From Fennellomyces sp. T-0311 (lineage: Eukaryota; Mucoromycota; Mucoromycetes; Mucorales; Lichtheimiaceae): 64,000 bases of DNA. Below are positions 1-9,392 of this stretch, piece after piece. The first letter of the stretch is position 1; each line of letters begins with the position of its first letter. Below the pieces are notes generated by a model. The model searched no databases and was not told the origin of the DNA. It saw only the letters and a program-made list of their open reading frames with translations. The DNA is taken from assembly GCA_025266875.1 (NCBI GenBank), contig JALLLT010000002.1, positions 1,612,001 through 1,676,000 on the forward strand, in the 5' to 3' direction. The position numbers were made by a program, and so were the translations under genes.

Positions 1-1101
1 TTCTTGTAAAGTTATGTGCAGTGTGAAAACAAAAAGTAAAACAAGGGAAGAGTGCTTTTTAAAAGCTTGCCAAGCATGAGAATTATTTTGATCTTTATGA
101 GTCATGGGAATTTGCATCGTTATATAAAGTCGTTACTCCATGTGATATGTACGTAGAAGCCACAGTAGCAATTGATTTTTTGTCAAGCTCGCTGAGTCGT
201 TGCTTCACGTTAAATATATGTTTATAATGGATACAAGAATAGGTCCCATCGGCATGTATCTGTATGCGGTCAGCATATTGAAGCCAAAGCATGGAAAGAT
301 ATACGCATATAGGCATAATTGTGCAACCTCGCTGAAGCACTTTTGCTCACTGAACTGCTTGGTGCGTAAAACGTTTACAAACTTTCTTCTTAAGCATAAG
401 CTTCTCATAATTATCTATGTTCTTGCTGTGCAAGTGATAGTACCAACAGAAGAAATTAATACCAGTGCTCGTCGACGATATTGTACATATTTACTGTAAC
501 GAAATGAAATTCTCAATGCCTTCCATCTCAGGCTTATATGAACTCGACCGGTGTGCACGTAAAGGTGATAGCATTTACATCCTCAAAAATAATATCACTT
601 AATTTCCCCAGATGAAGAACAGCGTGAATCTACAGCGACAAACATGAATCCTATCAATTCATTCGATGCTAACACAACATTTCTCATCATGGAATGCAAT
701 ATCACATTATCATGTTTCGAAAACTCGTACATTATCAATCAAAACTTAACCATCAGAGAAATAGGACGGATTAAGCACTGTTCAGCTTAATATATATGTA
801 GCTATTAGTTGGTGAATAAAAGCGGCCACTATTATGCAATCTTGCATGCTGGAAGAGGAAAAGGCTCAATACTATAGAGTTGAACTCACAGGTAACTCTC
901 CACCACGCGACTACAGCTAATGTTGTAATGTCATGACCTGTACTTACATATAGAGTTCCATTATTTTAGGGCATGTAGTACGTAGATGATGCATAAGAAG
1001 AGAGTATTTATTCATGCCAAATCTCGTGAATTTCATAAACTAAAAATAAATCTTGCTCACCAAGCAACATAAACTACGTTACACATATCGGCTTGACACA
1101 T
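1..1101. other. Left-edge region without a supported gene
   Basis: AT-rich sequence. Open frames of up to 99 codons occur on both strands between 95 and 499, but they overlap each other, have unremarkable composition and match no family I know. It probably contains the 3' flank of the SDR gene that follows on the minus strand. Confidence 0.5.
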
Positions 1102-2239
1102 TTAGAGCTTGCCACCGAATACAAGGGAACCTCCATCAATAACAATAGTTGCGCCGTTGGTATACTGACCGGCACGAGAAGAAAGATAAATGCAAGTTCC
1201 GGCAACATCCTCTGGAGTACCGATACGTCCGATAGGAATCTTTGCACGGATAGAATCACCAAACTTATCGAGAGTGGCACGCATCATCTTCGATTGGAAT
1301 GCACCAGGAGCAATGGCATTGAAAGTAACGCCACGGTGTCCAAGCTTACCAGCCATGTGGCGCGTCAAATCTGTTTTACAGGTTAGTATATATGATGTCA
1401 CTTGAGCGTCGAAAAGTAAACTAACGGTGAAGGCCGGCTTTGGCAGACGTGTATGCATAGGTTTCTTGAGGAGCCGCCTATTTGAAGCGTTAATAACGGG
1501 AGAGAAGCTGAAGGCTTATTGCATCCTACCCGGAAACCGTCAATTGATCCAATATTGATCACGGAGGATGGTTTGTCGAGAGAGGACTGGGCAGTCAACA
1601 AAGGCATGCAACTATCATGTACATAGATTCAGCCTGGCTTTCGTGGATGCCTTAATGGATTACACATACGCTTGCGTGAGAGAAAACACACGCTTCAAAT
1701 TAAGGTTGATTACTTTCTCGAAAGCAGAATCAGGGAACTTGTCAAAGTTTGCAGCCCAGTTTGCACCAGCATTGTTGACCAAAACATCCAAATCTGAAGA
1801 ATCCAATCGATTAATTTACCGTCAAAACATACGCAAGAAAAAAAAAGAGAGATGAACGTACGGGTTTCACGTTTGGCAATTTCTGCGACAAGGCGTTGGA
1901 CTTCTTCAAGTTTTTGGAGGTCAGCAGGGATTGGGATGCATTGACCGGGGCCTGTGGCTGACAGTGACTTTGCAACCTGTTCACAAGCGTCGGCGGAGCG
2001 GCTGGTGATGTAAACCTTCGCACCGGCAGAGACATAGCCCTACAAACGCACGTAGACGGTCAGGAAACCATGCTGACCATGATAACGCAAAACAGATACT
2101 AACGGTTGCAATCATCTCGCCGATGCCTCGCGAGCCACCGGTGACGAGCACGACCTATGAGGGATGAGAAACACTGTTACGGGCAGCAGAGCGTGTACGG
2201 TACCTTATCCTTGACGCTGAATAAGTTCTTAATATCCAT
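1102..2239 (-). CDS. SDR-family oxidoreductase (3-oxoacyl-reductase-like)
   Basis: NAD(P)(H)-dependent short-chain dehydrogenase/reductase. The start ATG is at 2237-2239 (MDIKNLFSVKDK). Joining exons across short GT-AG introns gives the cofactor motif TGGSRGIG near the N terminus, the NNAG motif, the catalytic Ser in NIGSIDG and the YTSAK (YxxxK) active site, which sits in a small exon near 1437-1490. The C-terminal part reads IAPGAFQSKMM, then IGRIGTPEDVAG and ends DGGSLVFGGKL. The layout resembles the fungal/bacterial family annotated as rhamnolipid-type 3-oxoacyl-ACP reductases; the substrate cannot be told. The terminal GKL is only a weak match to a peroxisomal PTS1. Introns lie near 2156-2209, 2041-2100, 1800-1859, 1491-1530 and 1372-1436. 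The stop is TAA. The next gene on the same strand (HP1) ends 90 bp upstream of this start. Confidence 0.85.
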
Positions 2240-2328
2240 TGCTGGTTTATTGTGTTTGAAAGTATGAGAAGAAAAAAGGAGGGTTACATTGAAGCTGAAA
2301 GGTGAGAAAAGTCTCGGAGATCACATTA

Positions 2329-3395
2329 CTAATTCGAAATCAATAGCCCTGCGTCCGCCTCTGGAAACTCCAGCTTTTTTTCATAAAAATCTATTAGCTA
2401 AGGGGAAATTGAGTTCCTCTCGCACGCATGTTGTCCGCTCCACTTACCTTTTGTGCGCACCGCCGCCGTATTAGGCTGGTCGGGTACATTGCCAACGTCC
2501 CGTCGTTCCTGACAGCGCGCGTAAATAACCTACCAGCGCTGAGCCAACTAAACTACACCTACCATCGCACCACGCCGTATAGTACAGGTCCTTCATGGGT
2601 TACTGCCTCAACGCTGCTGATGCTCCGTTCCCAGTTCCACGATAATTCAGTCCGGAAGTCCAGATCAAAAATCACTTCTTCTGTTTCCTCCTCACTTTGC
2701 TGTCTCTGAGATGACCGCCGCTGAGGTGGAGATTGTCGATGTGGACGCCGTTGGGATGAAGGCTGCCGAGATGAAGGGACGACACCATCTGTCGAGACAT
2801 CCGTGGAAGGTAACCGTTGCTCTGGTCGATCGAGCATAGTGCTCTCGGTATCCCTTGAATCAGTTGCAAATGGCCTATCCACTTTTGGCGTGTCAAGCGA
2901 TTGCTCGCTATTTTCTACATGATCTTTGCGCGTTGTCGACGATACCACCGGAGTAGTTGCTGCCCTTGGCTTTTTCGGCGTTGTTGGCAGGCTTGAGCCG
3001 ATTGATGGACTCCGTAACCTCTTTAACGCGACCGGGTCTCGTGGGAGCTTCTTCTTACTTTTGCCCTGCCAGTATTCGTCAACAAGATTTTCAGCGTCAC
3101 TAAGAATCCGTAACGATTCAGCCAATGTCTAAAAACGCCCCGCCATTCATACACTTTATTTTCAGGCTCCCATGAATTCCAGTGTTCGTCGAAGCCTCTC
3201 CATTTTATATAGTACTCAGTCATTCGCTCCTAATCTATGTTAGTAGTTGTGATGATCCAGCCGAAGGGAAATTGTCTCTACCTTTCCGCGGCGAATCACT
3301 CTGTGCTTTAATATTTTTTCAACTTCGTACTCATCCTCTTCAAGGTCGCTATCATACTCGAGGCTTATCGCTTGGCTGTCAGTCGCGTCCAACAT
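2329..3395 (-). CDS. HP1-type chromodomain / chromoshadow-domain protein
   Basis: Heterochromatin protein 1 (Swi6/HP1 family), expected to bind methylated H3K9 in the nucleus. The spliced product is about 285 residues. A chromodomain is seen at about residues 20-75: YEVEKILKHR, then YYIKWRGF and NSWEPENKV, followed by DAENLVDEYW. A long Ser/Arg/Pro-rich hinge follows, and then a chromoshadow domain: ISSVEAVTHEGPVLYGVVRW, NDGTLAMYPTSLI, RRRCAQK, LIDFYEKKLEF. The chromoshadow half only appears after removing introns near 2513-2566 and 2398-2444. Other introns are near 3235-3281 (after RRGK) and 3097-3150. I chose ATG 3393-3395 because acidic MLDATDSQ leads straight into the chromodomain; an in-frame ATG 18 codons upstream (3449) is possible. 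The stop is TAG at 2329. A transposon remnant lies just upstream. Confidence 0.85.
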
Positions 3396-3576
3396 TCTGA
3401 GGTAAAGGAACCGGGCCACGGATAACGCTAGAGGGGTCGGAAGAGCCAATCATATTGATTCCTAATAAAACTGTCTTGGCCAATGGTTTTGCATTCTATT
3501 GCAGCTTGTGTAAGGTTGGCCTCCATCTGAGTTTTTTGTTTCGTCGTTGTACGAAAGCCTCTTTCATTTAAGCACC

Positions 3577-4348
3577 ATGGAAAGCGCCAATGAAAACATC
3601 GATGAAAATATAAAAACAGCGACTAACAAATCAAAAACCCGTGGCCTATCCCCAGGAGGAAAGGATCCCCTAATAGTAAAAGAGTGGGAAGACCGAAGAA
3701 GAAAGAACCTGTCGATCATGCACGGGCAAAACTACTTGGGTTGGGTTTTACTACACCACGCGCGTCAAGCAGTTCCATAGAAGATCAGATCAATGCTGAT
3801 GGCATAATCCCGAACAGCAATGTCCAGAATCCAGCAAACGATCTCTCGGAGCCGACTGAGGAACCAAGCAACGCGTCAGTTACGCAATCAGAGTATGTCT
3901 TCTTGGCTGAACTGTTGCTTAGCAACGAGCAAGAAGCCGAGGGCACGGAGCATGTAATTCGTGAGGATATTGATCCTATTGAAGAAGAAGCTGACGATCT
4001 GGAACTCTCCGCCGAGGGTCGCGCAGGCAGAGTACAGGAGGAAAGCATACTGCGAGCATACTTCGAGGAAATACAAGAACGCATAAAGGTTGAAGATGGA
4101 GATGAGCCCAGAGAATACATGGCGGGTAAATTCTGGGAGGAGCCTAAGAACCCTTTCTTCGCGTTACGTGATGGTTTGGGTCCTTCCAAGCTATGCCAAC
4201 CTCGTGTGTTTCTTCGGCTTCCGCATCTCCTCGTCAAGAAAGTCAAACCACTAAAGTGCCCTACACATCAAAACTCATATAGCGTGAAACGATATACGAA
4301 AGAACCTCACGCTCGCCGAATAGTTGATCTCGACCACTGCAAATGATT
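3577..4348 (+). pseudogene. Broken transposon-type gene (DUF6729-like fragment)
   Basis: Two overlapping open frames look like one former gene. The first starts MESANENIDENIKT at 3577. The second, open through about 3630-4346, has a GRPKKK AT-hook-like motif, an acidic middle and then EFW-type sequence: AGKFWEEPKNPFFALRDG, LCQPRVFLRLPHLL and ARRIVDLD. From memory this pattern matches an uncharacterised domain (I believe DUF6729) found in transposon-like genes of Rhizophagus and Mucoromycota, where the last motif continues into a Cys/Tyr-rich stretch. Here the frame changes near 3660 and the domain breaks off right after IVDLD, at the left end of an inverted-repeat element, with a stop four codons later. 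The family name is uncertain; the frame break and truncation are seen directly. Confidence 0.5.
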
Positions 4349-4495
4349 CTTAATGAATTCTGGTGAATAATTTTTTTGAAGTGGTTAAACATAAGCTTTT
4401 TAACCGCTTGGGTTACCAAAAATGTTAGTACAAGTGGTTAAAAACTTATGTTTAACCGCTGTAACCACTTTTAGCCATCAAAATTATTTGCAGTG
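4335..4495. mobile_element. MITE-like inverted-repeat element (161 bp)
   Basis: The ends are CACTGCAAAT at 4335-4344 and its reverse complement ATTTGCAGTG at 4486-4495. Inside lie nested inverted repeats: AAGTGGTTAAACATAAGC at 4379 onward, answered by CTTATGTTTAACCGCT at 4445-4460 and GTAACCACTT at 4461-4470. Both internal units (4379-4409 and 4432-4460) are themselves near-palindromic, so the whole element could fold into a cruciform. No clear target-site duplication is visible. It begins exactly where the transposon-type reading frame is lost. No coding capacity; presumed non-autonomous DNA element. Confidence 0.6.
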
Positions 4496-6107
4496 CTGCG
4501 CGAAGGAACAGAAGCTACTGTTTAATTGACTGATGTCGTTGCTGGTGATTGATATGAGCTTGACGAGCGTTGCCTTCCAAAAATGACTGGTGCAAACATA
4601 AGCGAGTTTTCATTCTATTCAGTAACCTCCGCACATTAACTGGCAGACTCCTGTTTACTATTTCCCTTCCCGGTGACTGGAGGTGCTCCCGCATAACCGT
4701 ACTTCGGCGTTATAGTTTGCTATGATCCACGTTGCAACTTGACTGGTATACCAGGCAGCGTATACATTCTTAGCAGCATATTGTAATTTACTTTCAAATC
4801 CTAAAAGCTTAAGACCGGAATGATTACTGCTATTATCATTTGGCCAAAGTAGAGCATAATAGTTACTGCAATGAAATCATTCAGCAAGCATGTAGATTAA
4901 TCAATGATAAAACGCCATATGAAATCATTATTCTTCTTTTGTAAGAAATGTTTACGCATACAACAAATGTGATTTTTCTTCCTTCTGCATTGAAGGCAAT
5001 TTATTCAATTGTCGAATATAAGAGATGCTCCATTAGGGTACAGAAAACTAGATATAATTCCCTATATAGTACTTCTGTGGTAAGCATTATGAAATTACAT
5101 ATGACTTTCACTTTTCTGGTTATCAGTTTGATGTTGTGATCCGTCTGTCTTTGACATGCTACGATAATAGCTTTCCTTGTGTAACTCAGAGCGTAGCGAA
5201 GCATTTCATAGGCTGCCTAGGTGAGACGTAAAGACTAGCTCGGCCGTTCATTCGCCTTACTTCAGGCCCAGATACTTCAAGCCCGGCGGTGTTGCGAACA
5301 AATAGTCCGGCAGCGTGACTTGCTCTGTTTGTTTTTTTAGTCGGGCAGTCTTAGGGAACTGGTGTTTTCCTTCTCTTCCCAGTTTTGCACAAGGCAAGTA
5401 TTGCATTTGTACTTTGTCGCGGGGGGATTCAAATGATGAAGTTTCTGCGTTACGTCTTAAGTGGGGGTTCATATGGAGAAGCTTGCTTTGTCTACGGGCG
5501 CTGCAGGTGAACCCTCTCCATCCTCATTGTATGTGGATATCGCAGAGCGTCTGATTGCCCAGCCCTCGACGATTACGTGTTTACATGATCAAAGCTAACA
5601 TATTCAATTACATTACAGACAAAGCCTGGATCAACTGAGTACTTTACGATGTTGGTGCTTTAGCAGCAATGTCTTTACAAATAAAATAATTTTCATTTGA
5701 TAATTATGCATTTTTTTTTCGTTGTATGCTGCTGTTGTAAAGATACTTACGTGGTTTATCGTCGAAAAAGAATAATGTAGTGGTTAGCAAAGCGTTTTGG
5801 CGCATAGTTTAGTCGCATCGATAATTTAGATAAGCTTGGCTACTTATGATTTAGCGCTGCACACTCAATGCATTGCCTAGCAATCGTAAACTGATTCCCA
5901 TAGCAACATTATTGCCACAACAGCAACTGCGCGCATGATAACTATCACGTCACGACGGCATTGCTATTTCTTTTCAGTGGTAACAACCAATGACCAACGA
6001 CAGTGAACGCTTCTCATTGCAGTACTGGAGAATGACGCGTTCGTGCACACTCCATAGCAAGATGATAATCTCGGCTTCAAAAGCTTACTTTATTATCAAG
6101 TGATATC
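4496..6107. other. Intergenic region, no supported gene
   Basis: Mostly AT-rich sequence. A slightly more GC-rich stretch at about 5230-5560 holds overlapping open frames on both strands (71 and 79 codons), neither of which I recognise; it could be a relic. The right end is the 3' flank of the minus-strand ArsC-like gene. Confidence 0.5.
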
Positions 6108-6527
6108 CTAATTGGCTGACAAACGTTCAGCCACCAACTTCTCGACGCGCGAAATATCAGGACGTCCGAGAACTGCGACGCGATTGTCCCAGTCAATGAC
6201 AAACGGACGTTCCAACATGGCTGGATCCTCCTCGATAATGTCGAATGCTTCTTCAAACGACGTTGCCTTCTTTTGTGCTTCCGGACGCAACAAATAATCC
6301 CATGGGCGATCTTCTTTCCATGGTCGTTCAATGTTGGGATCATCACTCTTCATACCAAGGTATTCAACCAAGGTTTCCAGCGTTTCGCGGGAAGGCGGTG
6401 TCTGCTTGTACTTGACCACTTCAAGTTTAAAATGTCCATTTTCCTGACTTTCCTCAAGCAATGCGGTTGATTTACGCGACTTGGTGCAACTCGGATTGTG
6501 GAAAACAGTGAGACCAGTGGAAGTCAT
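6108..6527 (-). CDS. Thioredoxin-fold ArsC/Fmp46-like protein (possible arsenate reductase)
   Basis: Intronless 139-residue protein. The N terminus TVFHNPSCTKSR is typical of glutaredoxin-type arsenate reductases (ArsC/Spx superfamily), with the candidate catalytic Cys at residue 14. Arg107 (in MLERPFVIDW) and Arg122 (in VLGRPD) sit where ArsC has substrate-binding arginines. The middle (FKLEVVKYKQTPPSRETLETL) and FVIDWDNRVAVLG also resemble the fungal DUF1687/Fmp46 redox family, so plain redox protein is the alternative. The ArsC-like role is supported mainly by context: an ACR3 arsenite-carrier gene starts 119 bp away in the opposite direction. This is not the Cdc25-type Acr2 reductase used by budding yeast. 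All three residue positions are seen; activity on arsenate is inferred. Confidence 0.75.
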   Translation of the reverse strand: MTSTGLTVFHNPSCTKSRKSTALLEESQENGHFKLEVVKYKQTPPSRETLETLVEYLGMKSDDPNIERPWKEDRPWDYLLRPEAQKKATSFEEAFDIIEEDPAMLERPFVIDWDNRVAVLGRPDISRVEKLVAERLSAN

Positions 6528-6646
6528 ATCGGCGGTGATGATAAGGGAAGAATAGGAACGCTAGAAAAGCACAAGATCGGCGGAGCCGTGTTTCATATTT
6601 ATTTTATGGAGAATAAACTACAGTCACATCGATCGGAATCAGATCA
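6528..6646. promoter_or_regulatory. Shared divergent promoter of the arsenic-type gene pair
   Basis: Only 119 bp separate the two divergent start codons, so the promoters must overlap. The octamer ATCGGCGG occurs twice in the same orientation, at 6528-6535 and 6576-6583, and a related GATCGG lies near 6632-6637. These could be a regulator site, but no known motif is claimed. A TATA-like AT stretch (CATATTTATTTTATGG) lies near 6594-6609. Confidence 0.4.
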
Positions 6647-8350
6647 ATGACGATGATTCCACCATATCTGACGAACATGAGCACACAACTGTCTCTCTTG
6701 ATGGAGAAAAAGAGGGACAACAAGCTAGTAAGTACTGTGCTTTCTTTTTTCTATCATTTCCGACGAGCAAATACAATAGAGCTGGCTCGTCGACTCAGTT
6801 TCCTCGATCGATTTCTTGCAGTGTGGATTCTGCTGGCGATGATCGTTGGTGTGATAATTGGATATTTTGTTCCTAGCGTGCAGCACGCGTTCGAAACAGT
6901 GCAGTTCGGCTCAGTATCCGTTCCAATTGCGATTGGTTTGCTGATTATGATGTACCCAGTCCTCTGCGACGTCCAGTATGAGCGGCTTCATAACATTTTA
7001 TTTTCCACGCAAATATGGATTCAAATGGCCATCTCTTTATTCATTAACTGGATAATGGGCCCCATTATTATGACAGCTCTTGCCTGGGCAACGCTGCCCG
7101 ATATCTCAGAATTCAGAGCGGGCGTAATCATGGTTGGGCTGGCTAGGTGCGCGATCAGATCCTCTAATGATATATGTGTACTCACTTATTATCACTATCG
7201 TTATCAATAGATGCATTGGAATGGTGTTGATATGGATTTTCATTGCAGAAGGGGACAGTGACTAGTTGAAAAGTATTGATTTTATTATGGAAGACTTTTT
7301 GACCTGCTCCTGTATGTAGGTATATGGTCGCTTCCTTGAGGTACGAATGTTTAGTTATAGAGGATAGTGCGTGTGCCATGTCTGAAAAAACCCTAATGGG
7401 AAAAAGACAGGCAGGGGTGGTAGAAGTGACAAGATAGGAATTAAAACAAGAAAGAAAAGAAACTATGGAGGCTTACAGCCAAAGAGTTGATGTTGCTTGA
7501 TAATCAAGAAAAAGCCACACTATGTGTGGTTTCTTGTGAGTTCGGATGTGCTGCCTTGGAGGGCATCTTCTGGCGCCGGCTCGTGTTCATCGTAATCCTC
7601 GTTCGGGTGGGGACAGTGACTATGCAGCAATATTGGTGGCTATTTAATTCACTGATGCAGATCGCCCTTTACTCGCCCATGGCCGTCTTATTCATCAACA
7701 TCATCCCATCCTGGTTCGGTGCTGCTCCAAGCACCTCTGTTGATGTCGAAACATGGCCAGTGGCACAGTCAGTGCTGATCTACCTTGGCATCCCTTTACT
7801 TGCGGGTATCGTCACGAGGTTTATACTGATGCGCTTTGTGGGACGTTTATGGTACGAAGACAAGTTTATGCCGGTTTTGAATCATTTTGCACTGATTGGC
7901 TTGATATATACTATCGCTATCATGTTCGCCAATCAAGGCCACCAAATCATCGAGAACATTGGCTCCGTCTTTCGTGTCGCGGTTCCACTGGCCGTCTATT
8001 TCTTGGTGATGTTCTTTAGCGTTTTCTTTGCTATGAAAGCTTTGGGCGCGCCATACTAACTTGTTATTTCGCAAGCTTTTACTGCGAGTAGCAACAATTT
8101 TGAACTGGCAATCGCCGTTGCAGTCGGAACATACGGTATTCAGTCAGAGCAAGTTTTATCTGCAACAGTCGGTGCCCTTATTGAAGTTCCCGGTATGGAT
8201 AATCAGCTGGTACAGCCTCGTTTATGCAGAATATTAATGTTGCAACCTATTTTAGTGCTTTTGACACTTACATATGTTGCTCTTTATTTCCGAAAGAAGT
8301 TAAACTGGGATAACCTGTCAGTGCACATGGCCATTGATATCAATGTATAA
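6647..8350 (+). pseudogene. ACR3: ACR3-type arsenite efflux carrier, probably inactivated
   Basis: Family: ACR3 (bile/arsenite/riboflavin transporter superfamily), a plasma-membrane As(III) exporter with about 10 TM segments. Recognisable parts in order: LSFLDRFLAVWILLAMIVGV, FVPSVQHAFETVQFG, VPIAIGLLIMMYPVLCDVQY, GLAR|CIGMVLIW, AEGDSDY, NSLMQIALYSPMAVLF, a TM-rich C-terminal half with [22 protein letters not shown] and GALIEVP, ending at TAA 8348-8350. Introns are plausible at 6727-6787, 7148-7210 and 8193-8256. Three lesions are seen: (1) a 358-bp insertion bounded by the 14-bp direct repeat GGGGACAGTGACTA (7251-7264 and 7609-7622); (2) one extra T at about 7652-7655, giving a TAA after VAI in the frame that continues from AAILVAI into NSLMQ; (3) an in-frame TAA at 8057-8059 where the family usually has a codon such as Glu. 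A coding start at 6647 or 6677 is possible. Confidence 0.8.
7265..7622. mobile_element. 358-bp insertion in ACR3 with 14-bp flanking direct repeat
   Basis: The repeat GGGGACAGTGACTA stands at 7251-7264 and again at 7609-7622. Deleting one copy plus the intervening DNA joins AEGDSDY to AAILVAI exactly as expected for ACR3, so this reads as an insertion with target-site duplication. The insert has no recognisable transposase or poly(A) end. On its minus strand 7520-7608 reads as a short acidic, coding-like peptide (NEDYDEHEPAPEDALQG). A retro-type or filler insertion are both possible. Confidence 0.55.
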
Positions 8351-9392
8351 ATCCCGTCATCGTTTACGTATACATGCATATGCGCCGTGTTTATAGATTG
8401 TAAACCATATTATATATCCTTACATTATCTACTACTTACCGTATTATATTTAGAAATCAACCTTTAAATTATTCTGCGTTTTTTCTTCGAGTAATATCTT
8501 AATATGCCAATATGGCTGATGCATTGCTTTGCAGTCATTTCTTTCCTTCGGGTCATAAACATGTCAGATTAAAAGACATTAACTAATAACTCGGCTTTCA
8601 CTCTAAGTTTGAATTTTAACTATCATTTCGATGATGGCGAAAGCCACAACATTTAGCCAACAAATGGCAGAAAAATGCAACAATTCCATAGCATATATAC
8701 TTACTGGATTTTCTCGTTCCGTGTGCGGTTTTTTTTTCGAGCCCGACGGTTTTCCGGTGTACCTGCAGAAAACTTGTTAAGTGCCACCTTGCGACTTGAC
8801 CCAATCTGCTTTCCACCTCCAATCTAATTATGTGAAGGTGCCCAAAATTGTCTCTAACGCGCACACCGTCAAAAGCCTGCTTCTTACGTGACCATTCCAG
8901 TTTATATGTGGTCGCTGTACGTATACCTCTTGCTATTACTATATCGAATATTGTCACCTGGTAATGATGTCCCCAGGTTGCTTGTAGTGTATAATAATTG
9001 AAGCTTAATGTTTTGGCAACGGTTACTATGTGGTAATCCATTTAAAAATGTATATTCCATAAGCATTGGATTAATCAAGAAATGTGGTCTGGAAAAGATA
9101 GACTTGCCCAAAGATATACTGATGCAAAGTATATCATTTGTGCGCATTTTATACCAAGCGTTAACATTGTGGACAGACATTGCTGTGTGCAAAGCGTTCT
9201 TCTGCTCTGTCTTAAATTGAGAGTCTGACATTGTCTTGCTTGATATTAGCGTAAGTACTTCAACGAAAAATTTATTCGCGGCGTGGACTCGTCCCTTCGT
9301 AAGGAACCAAACGGTAAAATACTTCCCAAGTGTTTAAAACTTGGAATCTATGCATCTCTAACCAGCACCATTCTCATGCAGCAGACAACTTC
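8351..9392. other. Intergenic region, no supported gene
   Basis: Contains a 141-codon open frame on the minus strand (8616-9041) overlapped by another in a different frame (8902-9231). Neither has domains I can name and the region is AT-rich, so I do not call a gene. The right part should contain the promoter and 5' UTR of the BED-finger gene. Confidence 0.45.

Noticed and set aside
8051..8077. TACTAAC followed by ...CGCAAG in ACR3, looking like a branch point and acceptor that would remove the TAA
   Set aside because: No donor upstream would keep the conserved TM segment before GAPY; removing it would delete conserved ACR3 sequence. A nonsense change is simpler.
8616..9041. 141-codon minus-strand ORF
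   Set aside because: No recognisable domain, AT-rich context, another frame open over part of the same bases, and no splice partners that extend it.
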